The notes under the pieces are model-generated. The model searched no databases. It saw nothing but the letters and a program-made list of their open reading frames with translations, and was not told where the DNA came from. From the NCBI GenBank assembly GCA_966128725.1, contig CBHYLN010000207.1, positions 1 through 6,974 of the forward strand: a stretch of 6,974 nt of DNA, written 5' to 3'. Shown piece after piece: positions 1-5,745 of the stretch. Made by a program: the position numbers and the translations under genes. Numbering within the stretch: the first letter of the stretch is position 1; every line of letters begins with the position of its first letter. The stretch is from JAFDZV01 sp966128725. GTDB lineage: Bacteria; Bacteroidota; Ignavibacteria; OLB7.

Positions 1-8
1 CCCGTCAA

Positions 9-168
9 TGCGAATGCTCAACTCTCGCGTTACACATGCGACGGTGGAACGTGGCAATGACATCGCCGTCCGGCTGTGCGAATGCTCAACTCTCGCGTTA
101 CACATGCGACAGTGAATCGAGGCGATGACATCGCCGTCCGGCTGTGCGAATGCTCAACTCTCGCGTTA
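9..168. repeat. 68-bp tandem repeat, about 2.4 copies
   Basis: Copies begin at 9, 77 and 145, so the period is 68 bp. Copies 1 and 2 match at 63 of 68 positions, with all five differences in the second half (43-56 against 111-124). The first 34 bp of each unit, starting TGCGAATGCTCAACTCTCGC, are identical in copies 1 and 2. The third copy keeps its first 24 bp and then stops matching at 169, 16 bp before the end of the neighbouring gene. Each full unit contains a 15-bp palindrome, GGCGATGACATCGCC at 121-135, with one mismatch in the copy at 53-67. The period is not a multiple of three, so the array is unlikely to be coding. The array may continue beyond the left edge, though bases 1-8 match a preceding unit only partly. 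Confidence 0.93.
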
Positions 169-184
169 ACCCTGTTGCTCTCGC

Positions 185-823
185 CTACCCCGGCACGGTT
201 ACCATTGAACGCTGTGCATCGGCCAGGTAGTTGGGCAGTGTTGCGGCCCGGATCACCACGTTCGGCCGTTCGTCGTCCGCACGATGGCTGGTATCGGGTG
301 CGTCGCGGTGTAATTCGTCGTAGTAATGCAGCACACGGCCCTTGGCCGTTGCGATGCTGAGCAGCGCGGTGGAATCATCCGCTGCCGACGTTGCCGTGAA
401 CCTGAGCGTCCCCTTGCCGAGCGTGAACTGCTGATTGGTGTCGAGCTGCTGGAAGTTGACATCGAACTGTGAATCGCCCCACAACTTGGAGCAACACGAG
501 CTGAGAAAATCGGTGGAAACCGTGTTGCCGGTACGCGAGATGATGGTAACAGCCGAACGGCGGCGCAGGCCACGGCAGTAGTTGACAAAGGCACACAGCC
601 CGCGCGTGAACTCGATGGAGTCCGACGTAAGCACCACGGCCTTCACGGCCAATATCCGCCGGATCTTTGCCTCCTGATACAGTGCCAGCAGAATTTCCGG
701 GCGGGGATTGATCATGCAGACCGCACCCTCGTACGCAACGATGGTGCCGCTCATCACCCCTTCACGGGTTGAGAAGATCTCGGCTTGATGCTGCCTGTCG
801 TACCAGACGTGTTTGCTGAACAT
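185..823 (-). CDS. Degenerate metallo-beta-lactamase-fold protein (RNase Z-like), probably without metal
   Basis: A 212-residue protein whose layout follows the metallo-beta-lactamase fold, closest in pattern to RNase Z-like members. SGTIVAYEGAVCMINPRPE (residues 25-43) sits where these proteins have a strand and a 'DCGEGT' turn. TSDSIEFTRGL (66-76) lines up without gaps on the metal-binding THxHxDHxxGL motif: the Thr and Gly-Leu are kept, but the three His are replaced by Ser, Ser and Phe and the Asp by Glu. VLHYYDEL (164-171) resembles the late 'vlYsgDT' strand. The later metal His is also not evident. This suggests a pseudoenzyme or a binding protein rather than a hydrolase; that is inference from motifs alone. 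The reading frame extends upstream to 1042, but that part overlaps the Fur gene and has no fold-like sequence, so the ATG at 823 is preferred. No Shine-Dalgarno is seen there. Confidence 0.62.
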   Translation of the reverse strand: MFSKHVWYDRQHQAEIFSTREGVMSGTIVAYEGAVCMINPRPEILLALYQEAKIRRILAVKAVVLTSDSIEFTRGLCAFVNYCRGLRRRSAVTIISRTGNTVSTDFLSSCCSKLWGDSQFDVNFQQLDTNQQFTLGKGTLRFTATSAADDSTALLSIATAKGRVLHYYDELHRDAPDTSHRADDERPNVVIRAATLPNYLADAQRSMVTVPG

Positions 824-950
824 GGGGAGAGAGAGGAAACGTTGCTGTATCGAAAAGCGCGTGGCTGCACCAACAGCCAACGGGGCCAGCCGGCCCGCTG
901 CTACGCGCACGGGGAAGCGAAACGATGCCGGGGCACGGCCCCGAACCGTA
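824..950 (-). other. Structured intergenic gap between the Fur gene and the MBL-like gene
   Basis: This 127-bp gap holds three perfect short inverted repeats. They are CGGGGC/GCCCCG at 929-934 and 938-943, GGGCC/GGCCC at 883-887 and 892-896, and TGGCTG/CAGCCA at 862-867 and 874-879. It could be a folded 5' leader of the downstream gene, a weak terminator region after the Fur gene, or both. No convincing promoter was seen in it. Confidence 0.4.
929..943 (-). terminator. Possible weak terminator hairpin after the Fur gene
   Basis: A 6-bp GC-only stem with a 3-nt loop begins 7 nt after the TGA stop of the Fur gene. On the minus strand it is followed by GCATCGTTTCGCTT, which is only partly T-rich, so it is not a classical intrinsic terminator. 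Partial attenuation or mRNA 3'-end protection is equally possible. Confidence 0.3.
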
Positions 951-1484
951 TCAGGCGTTATGCGGGCAGGTGCCGGCCTCGGGGCATTCGGCGAAGATCT
1001 GGAACGTGTGATCCACCACGCGCAGGCCTGCCTTGTCGGCAATCTGCTTGCGAATGCCCAGCAGTTGCGGGTGCACGAACTCCGTGATGTGGCCGCACTT
1101 CACGCAGATCAAATGATCGTGGTGCGGCTCGTCGAAACCGATTTCGTAATAGCTGCGGTCGCCACGGAAGTTGTGCTTCGTGATCAACGCGGCCTTCTCC
1201 AGCAACTCCAGCGTGGAGTACACCGTGGCACGGCTGATCCGCTGTTTATCCAGCACCATCGAGGCGTACAGCTCGTCGGCATTGAAGTGCCCCACACGAT
1301 TCAACACCGCCTCGAGCACCTTGAACCGTTCGCTGGTGGAACGGTAATGCCCGTTCGCGAGAAACTTCTCGAACGTCTCCACTGCCTTGCGCTTCAGCTC
1401 GGGACTGAGGATGCGGTCCTCCTCATGGAGTTCCTTCGTCTCGTTCTGCTGCGTCGGGGAATCTTTTTTCTTTCTGATCGGCAT
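951..1484 (-). CDS. fur: Fur-family ferric uptake-type transcriptional regulator
   Basis: A 177-residue metal-responsive DNA-binding protein. A charged tail (1-45) precedes the winged-helix domain. YRSTSERFKVLEAVL (47-61) is the typical first helix region, and SRATVYSTLELLEK (84-97) is the recognition helix. The dimerisation and metal domain contains HHDHLICVKCGHITEF (121-136), with His121, His122, His124, the CxxC pair Cys127 and Cys130, and Glu135. Glu at the last position, where PerR has Asp, favours Fur over PerR. His159 and a second cysteine pair (Cys167, Cys173) near the C-terminus would complete a structural zinc site, although the pair is spaced CPEAGTC rather than the common CxxC or CxxxxC. 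The overall pattern is that of Bacteroidota Fur proteins. The ATG at 1484 is preceded by TTGAGG 10 nt away, a weak Shine-Dalgarno at best. Whether it senses iron, zinc or manganese cannot be settled from sequence alone. Confidence 0.93.
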   Translation of the reverse strand: MPIRKKKDSPTQQNETKELHEEDRILSPELKRKAVETFEKFLANGHYRSTSERFKVLEAVLNRVGHFNADELYASMVLDKQRISRATVYSTLELLEKAALITKHNFRGDRSYYEIGFDEPHHDHLICVKCGHITEFVHPQLLGIRKQIADKAGLRVVDHTFQIFAECPEAGTCPHNA

Positions 1485-1582
1485 AGTTCTTGAGCCTCAA
1501 CCAATGCAATCGTTCAACCCAAAACCATCACAAACCTACGACAAGTTCCGCATACTGTCTGCACCGGCATCACACCAAGCGT
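1485..1582 (-). promoter_or_regulatory. Gap upstream of the Fur gene with a possible promoter element
   Basis: This 98-bp gap separates the exported-protein gene from the Fur gene and is the most likely place for a Fur promoter. On the minus strand, TAGGTTTG (1538 to 1531) matches the Bacteroidota -7 consensus TAnnTTTG, but no clear TTG element is seen at the expected upstream distance. A short palindrome, TTGAGCCTCAA (1490-1500), lies just before the start codon. No recognisable Fur box was seen. Confidence 0.25.
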
Positions 1583-2533
1583 TCAGGGCAGGTCGGTATA
1601 CTCGGTTGAAACGCTTCGCGAAGCCTGCATCATCAGGTCAAGCGTTGGCTGGCCCGCCTTCTGCTTCATCGTGGCCTCCATGCCAATCATCAAGCTCATT
1701 GATGAACGCATGGCCGGCCGGGTCTCATCCACCGGGAACACGCCCGATACGGTCACCGCGCCCGAACTGCGTTTCATGACAACATCGCGCAGCTCCGGGA
1801 TCGCGAACTTCTTGATAGACACCGTGGCCTCCACGCGCATCGTTGGCACGCCCTGTGTGGTACCAATGTTGGCCAGGCGCACCTCGCCGGAAATATCCTT
1901 CGCCTTTACAACCATCGACTCCCGCGCCGAAATACCTTCGGCCACGCCCGCCGCGTTCACGGCCCATGTACTGCCCACGGTCTGTGGCCGTTTGGTACCG
2001 ATGATATTGTCGGCGATGTTGCGCACCGTACCGGGAAACGCCTCATCGATGGCCAACAGGTTCTGCAATTTGATATCCGAATCAACCGACTCCATCCGTT
2101 CCTTGTCGGCCTGCGATCGGAATCGTATGCGCGCGCCCGGCGGAGCCAGAACCGTTGTATCGCTCTTGTTCACGCGATGGCACTTGCGTACGGTAAGCAT
2201 CAGCTCGGCCGTCGCCGAATCCAGCACTTCGGCATCAGCCTCCGTCCAGATTTCGTAGGAGCTGTCCTGTTGCTGCACAACCTCGGCATGCCGCACTTTG
2301 CCGCGCATGGTCACCGTAAGGTGCTGATCCGATCGGAAGAAGCTGGAGATATGGAAGCGCTCCCCGGTATGCCGGGGCCGGTCCAGCTTGATCGTATACG
2401 CCGTGCCGTCCTTGGGTTTCGGCTGCGCTGCGGCTGGAAGCGCGAACAGACCCGCCACAAGCAGCGCGATGACGCCGACGGCCGATACACGAACACAGGA
2501 CTTGAAACACAAACGGACTACGGCTGAATGCAT
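1583..2533 (-). CDS. Exported protein of unknown function, downstream of ccmF
   Basis: A 316-residue protein that I do not recognise. It starts with a clear Sec signal peptide: positive n-region (Arg7, Lys11, Arg15), hydrophobic stretch VGVIALLVAGLFALP (about 19-33) and a probable cleavage after Ala-Ala-Ala at 34-36. There is no lipobox, so the product is likely periplasmic, or exported further. The mature part (about 280 residues) alternates short hydrophobic and polar residues, as in beta-sandwich proteins, and has one cysteine and no predicted membrane segment. No heme-binding CxxCH or thioredoxin CxxC motif is present, so it is not CcmG or CcmH. The frame is open to a TTG at 2551, but the ATG at 2533 gives the better signal peptide. 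It begins 33 bp after the ccmF stop, which suggests co-transcription; a role in cytochrome assembly is unproven. Confidence 0.85.
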   Translation of the reverse strand: MHSAVVRLCFKSCVRVSAVGVIALLVAGLFALPAAAQPKPKDGTAYTIKLDRPRHTGERFHISSFFRSDQHLTVTMRGKVRHAEVVQQQDSSYEIWTEADAEVLDSATAELMLTVRKCHRVNKSDTTVLAPPGARIRFRSQADKERMESVDSDIKLQNLLAIDEAFPGTVRNIADNIIGTKRPQTVGSTWAVNAAGVAEGISARESMVVKAKDISGEVRLANIGTTQGVPTMRVEATVSIKKFAIPELRDVVMKRSSGAVTVSGVFPVDETRPAMRSSMSLMIGMEATMKQKAGQPTLDLMMQASRSVSTEYTDLP

Positions 2534-2566
2534 TGTGTTGATTGAATGCAACGATGAAGGATTCCC

Positions 2567-4960
2567 TTACGACTGCCTGCTACGGGCTACCACCGGCTGC
2601 TGAAGCGTCGGGCTTGGCACGGGGCCGGTATCTGGAACGGCAACCTGCGCTGCCGGCATCACGCTCTGCAGCTCACGACGCCGGCGAATCATCGAGACGA
2701 GGAATCCAATCACCATGGTGATCACGCCCCACCAGACGAAGTAGATGAAGGGCTTGGTGGACACATCCAGCGTGATTGCCGGGGTAGCCGGCGGCTGCGG
2801 ATGCGAGGGCGACGACACCTGCAGGATGGCGGTGGACATCGCAAGGTTGTCCTTGTTGGCGTTCAGCCCCACCATCGAGATTGTGATATCGGTACCCGGC
2901 ACCTGCACGGGCTGCGCGGCACCGTCACTCAACGCCCGGTAGGACGTAAGCTGGTACGTGGAGTCGCGCGTTGTTACCGCCATCACACCGCCCTGCAAAC
3001 CCTCGGCCTGCGCGCGCGACATGTCGAACCGGACGAATCGGATCTTCACGGCGGTATCAAACGGAACCGAGGCGCTCTGCTCCTTGCCCAGCGTCAGCAC
3101 GGGATCGCCGCCCTCCTGATCCAGGGCCTTGGGCGAGAGATACAGATCGCGCGTGGCGGTATGCGTGATTCCCGGCTCCAGAAAGGCCGACTCCCGCTTG
3201 TTGAAATCGCTCCAGAAGGTGATCGGCCGCACCGTATCCACGCTTCCGCCGGAGGCCACGGTTACGATGTGGGCATACTTCTCGCGATCGGTTTTCTGCA
3301 GATCGGTGCGCCGTGGTTCGATATACGTGAGCGTGTCGCCGAACACCACGGCAGGGCGTCCCTTCACAAGCCGCACGTGCTGGGTTACCGAGTACCGGGC
3401 ACTGAAGATCACGCCCAGCACCAGTATCGCAATCCCGGCATGCGCCACGTACGCCCCAACAAAACGCGCGTTGCCACGCAGCACCTTCCAACCGGATTGC
3501 GCGTTCACCACCAGCGAATACAGCGCCGCGAATCCGAGCACTACGAACAGAGGGTCGTGAACGCCAAGCAATACCAACCCCACCGTGGCAACCGCGGCAA
3601 TGCCGGCCGCGGACAGGGACTGGCGCATGAACTCCTGGCGCGGCGTGTTCTTCCATTTCAGGCGCAGGCTGAGCGCGTTCAGCAGAACGATGACAAGCGT
3701 GATCGGGAGCTGGAGTTCGTTGTAGATCTCGGCGGTAAACCCGGACTTCTGCATCCCGAACATCTCCTGCACCAGCGGCCAGCTTGTGCCGGCCAACACC
3801 ACGAAGGTACAGGCGCCCAGCACGGCCGAGCCCAGCACCAGCGCGCTCTCGCGCGAGAGCACGCGCATCTCCAGCGAGGAGCGGCGCATGTCGGCCCAGC
3901 GGGCGATGATCATCACCACGCCGAGCAGTGTGAAGAAGATGACCACGGCTCGCAGCTTCAGCTCGAACCAATCACCGGCGGCCACGAAGCTGTGCACCGA
4001 GGTGTCGCCCAACACGCCGGAGCGCGTGAGGTACGTGGAATACAGCACCATGCTGAAGGTGATCACCGCCAGCACCATGTTGGTTTTCACCAGGCCACCG
4101 ATGCGCGACTGCGTGTTGGTGGCCCCCACGCTGCCGGTACGTTTCTGCACGAGCATCGTGTGCACCATCGCCACGCACACCAGCCAGGGTATCAGCGACG
4201 AATTTTCCACCGGGTCCCAGGCCCAGTACCCGCCCCAGCCCAGGGTTTCGTAGGCCCACCAGCCGCCCAGCATGATCCCGAAGCCGAGGATCATCGAGGC
4301 CGAAAGCGCCCACGGCAGCGCAACGGTTATCCAGCGCTGGTAGTCGCGTTTGATAAGGCCCGCCATTGCAAAGGCAAACGGAACCGCCATCGAGGCGAAG
4401 CCCAGGAACAGAATCGGGGGATGGATGGTAAGCCACACATTCTCCAGCGTCGGGTTCAGGCCCCTGCCATCCTTCGGGATGAAGTTGGCCGGTATGTTCT
4501 GCTCGGGGAAGGCGGCGTAGATGGTTTGGAACGGTGCCTGCGAAATCAGCACCACCAACAGGCACACCATGATCATCATCCATGGCGCCATTACCTCGGC
4601 CTCGTAGCCGGCCCGCTGCGCATACCCCAGCACGAACACGCCGATAAGCCCGGTGAACAACGTCCAGAGCATGAAACTTCCCTCCTGCCCTGCATAGGCC
4701 GAGGCGAAGAGGAACCAGGGCTCCAGGTTACGCGAGGAATGCGCGTACACGTAGTTGTACTCGAACCGATGCGTGAGCACCAGAAACACCATCACCGCGC
4801 AGGCGAACATGAAGCTGATCACCGCGCCATGAAATCCGAAGCGGCCAATCCTGTACGCACGCGTGCTGCTGGTGCGTATTGCCTGCGCGTATGCGGCGCA
4901 TGCAATCAACGACGCACCAAACGCGAAAGCGAGGAACAACGATCCGAGCGATCCGATCAT
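2567..4960 (-). CDS. ccmF: Cytochrome c heme lyase subunit CcmF
   Basis: A 797-residue polytopic inner-membrane protein that takes heme from holo-CcmE and helps attach it to apocytochrome c in the periplasm. The heme-handling WWD domain is intact: GWGGYWAWDPVENSSLIPWL (241-260) with Trp242, Trp246, Trp248 and Asp249. Histidines matching the four conserved ones of E. coli CcmF are visible: His180 (TIHPP), His267 (MVHTM), His323 (SVHSF) and His507 (VAHAG). Most of residues 1-520 is membrane helices. A soluble periplasmic region (about 521-735) follows, then a final helix PFIYFVWWGVITMVIGFL (737-754) and a Pro/Val/Gln-rich cytoplasmic tail. The length is somewhat above the roughly 650 residues of the proteobacterial protein. 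The frame is open to 5074, but that would overlap ccmE; the ATG at 4960 starts the typical N-terminal helix. It lies 55 bp after ccmE. Confidence 0.97.
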   Translation of the reverse strand: MIGSLGSLFLAFAFGASLIACAAYAQAIRTSSTRAYRIGRFGFHGAVISFMFACAVMVFLVLTHRFEYNYVYAHSSRNLEPWFLFASAYAGQEGSFMLWTLFTGLIGVFVLGYAQRAGYEAEVMAPWMMIMVCLLVVLISQAPFQTIYAAFPEQNIPANFIPKDGRGLNPTLENVWLTIHPPILFLGFASMAVPFAFAMAGLIKRDYQRWITVALPWALSASMILGFGIMLGGWWAYETLGWGGYWAWDPVENSSLIPWLVCVAMVHTMLVQKRTGSVGATNTQSRIGGLVKTNMVLAVITFSMVLYSTYLTRSGVLGDTSVHSFVAAGDWFELKLRAVVIFFTLLGVVMIIARWADMRRSSLEMRVLSRESALVLGSAVLGACTFVVLAGTSWPLVQEMFGMQKSGFTAEIYNELQLPITLVIVLLNALSLRLKWKNTPRQEFMRQSLSAAGIAAVATVGLVLLGVHDPLFVVLGFAALYSLVVNAQSGWKVLRGNARFVGAYVAHAGIAILVLGVIFSARYSVTQHVRLVKGRPAVVFGDTLTYIEPRRTDLQKTDREKYAHIVTVASGGSVDTVRPITFWSDFNKRESAFLEPGITHTATRDLYLSPKALDQEGGDPVLTLGKEQSASVPFDTAVKIRFVRFDMSRAQAEGLQGGVMAVTTRDSTYQLTSYRALSDGAAQPVQVPGTDITISMVGLNANKDNLAMSTAILQVSSPSHPQPPATPAITLDVSTKPFIYFVWWGVITMVIGFLVSMIRRRRELQSVMPAAQVAVPDTGPVPSPTLQQPVVARSRQS

Positions 4961-5015
4961 AGGCCTTATTCTGGAAGCGGAGCCGCACAAGGAGGCCCCT
5001 ATAATGGTTTTCGCG

Positions 5016-5438
5016 TTAGCTGCCGGCCGGGTCGGAGGAGCCCGACTGCCCACCCTTGGGGTAGATACCCTCACCGCCCGATTCGTATTTCGATGGGCAC
5101 TTGGTAAGGATGTTGCTGGCCTTCAGCGAGCCGCCATCCACAACACCCGTGGCCACAATCGAGGTGGAAATCTCGAAGTTGTTCGGCTTGGCGCCCTCGA
5201 ACACCACGGGCAACTGCCGTCCCTTCTGATCGCGCATCGTAAATCGGAACTGGTTGCTGTTCACGTCGTAGGTGCACCCCTGCTCCTTCACCCAGGTGCC
5301 GGCAATCTGCACCTTGCGGCCCGAGGATTCGGCCGTGGCGAAGTCCACATAATCAACCTTGTTGCTGTTGAAGGCAAACACCACACCCACCACCACCAGG
5401 ATGGCAACAACCGCACCAACGATGTATTTCGGTTTCAT
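5016..5438 (-). CDS. ccmE: Heme chaperone CcmE, CxxxY variant
   Basis: A 140-residue periplasmic heme chaperone anchored by one N-terminal helix (about 5-23). It receives heme from CcmC and hands it to CcmF. The soluble part is the short OB-fold barrel of the family: KVQIAGTWV (42-50), FRFTMRDQKGRQLPVVFEG (64-82), IVATGVV (94-100) and LKASNILTKCPSKYE (105-119). The heme-attachment motif is Cys114-Pro-Ser-Lys-Tyr118. Proteobacterial CcmE has HxxxY here; CxxxY is known from archaeal and Desulfovibrio CcmE, where heme binds the cysteine. A second cysteine, Cys55, lies in a loop (EQGCTYD). The tail after residue 120 is Gly/Ser-rich. An upstream in-frame GTG at 5447 is possible, but the ATG at 5438 opens directly on the anchor (MKPKYIVG). 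Neighbours are ccmD upstream and ccmF downstream. Confidence 0.96.
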   Translation of the reverse strand: MKPKYIVGAVVAILVVVGVVFAFNSNKVDYVDFATAESSGRKVQIAGTWVKEQGCTYDVNSNQFRFTMRDQKGRQLPVVFEGAKPNNFEISTSIVATGVVDGGSLKASNILTKCPSKYESGGEGIYPKGGQSGSSDPAGS

Positions 5439-5479
5439 GGTTACCACAGAGAAAGAGTTTTGATCCGTTCAACATGCGC

Positions 5480-5517
5480 AATGCCCGTGGGCACCGGCAT
5501 TTCCGCGCCTCAGCGCG
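5480..5517 (-). other. Two hairpins in the ccmD-ccmE gap
   Basis: In the 85-bp gap between ccmD and ccmE, CGCGC (5504-5508) pairs with GCGCG (5513-5517) across a 4-nt loop, and AATGCC (5480-5485) pairs with GGCATT (5496-5501). An alternative inner pairing TGCCC/GGGCA exists at 5482-5493. No T-tract follows on the minus strand, so these do not look like terminators. They may shape mRNA processing or translation of ccmE. Confidence 0.35.
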
Positions 5518-5523
5518 ACACGC

Positions 5524-5658
5524 CTATTCGCCGGCATTACGCTCGATGCGCCGCAGGCGTGCGTCCAGCCGGTTCAGGTACACCAGTACGCCCACCAGGA
5601 TGAGCACCGCGATGATGAGCACCACGTAGATCGAGTGATCGGTCAGGAATTGCATCAT
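5524..5658 (-). CDS. ccmD: Small membrane protein CcmD
   Basis: A 44-residue protein. It starts MMQFLTDHSIYVVLIIAVLI, continues with a hydrophobic helix (about 10-28), and ends with a charged cytoplasmic segment, YLNRLDARLRRIERNAGE (27-44). The single helix followed by a 'YLxRLDxRLxxIE' stretch is the hallmark of the short CcmD family of Bacteroidota-type ccm clusters. CcmD helps release holo-CcmE from the CcmABC complex. Its place between ccmC and ccmE supports the call. Translation may start at either of two adjacent ATGs (5658 or 5655). A small inverted repeat, GATAC/GTATC (5666-5670 and 5674-5678), lies just upstream, and there is no Shine-Dalgarno. The gene lies 87 bp after ccmC and 85 bp before ccmE. 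Confidence 0.9.
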   Translation of the reverse strand: MMQFLTDHSIYVVLIIAVLILVGVLVYLNRLDARLRRIERNAGE

Positions 5659-5745
5659 GGATCAAGATACCGAGTATCAATCGTGACGGACGACAGTACT
5701 GGGGATTGCCCAGCACACGCGCCCCGGACATTGTTGAACCTGTTG

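Noticed and set aside
1..168. Possible CRISPR array (68-bp period, 34-bp identical core)
   Set aside because: The supposed spacers (43-76 and 111-144) are near-identical to each other, with only five differences, and there are too few units. This is a tandem repeat.
76..360. Plus-strand 94-codon open frame running from the repeats into the MBL-like gene
   Set aside because: It begins inside the non-coding repeat, runs opposite a better-supported gene and shows no protein-like pattern.
824..1042. N-terminal extension of the MBL-like protein up to 1042
   Set aside because: It would overlap the well-supported Fur gene by 92 bp and reads as Arg/Pro/Ala-rich sequence without fold features.
813..1493. 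A 226-codon plus-strand open frame opposite the Fur gene
   Set aside because: It is the antisense shadow of a gene with strong family motifs and shows no domain of its own.
5000..5005. Perfect TATAAT on the plus strand in the ccmE-ccmF gap
   Set aside because: No plus-strand gene follows and no matching -35 element was apparent; probably chance.
4961..5074. N-terminal extension of ccmF up to 5074
   Set aside because: It overlaps the end of ccmE and encodes a polar Arg/Pro-rich stretch before the normal CcmF start MIGSLGSLFLAF.
2801..5107. A 768-codon open frame on the plus strand opposite ccmF
   Set aside because: It mirrors ccmF codon for codon on the opposite strand. Its product is rich in His, Arg, Gln and Gly with no recognisable domain, as expected for a shadow of a GC-rich gene.
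5537..5731. A 64-codon minus-strand open frame between ccmC and ccmE
   Set aside because: It is an alternative frame across ccmD and encodes Arg/His/Gly-rich sequence; the 44-codon CcmD frame is clearly the real one.
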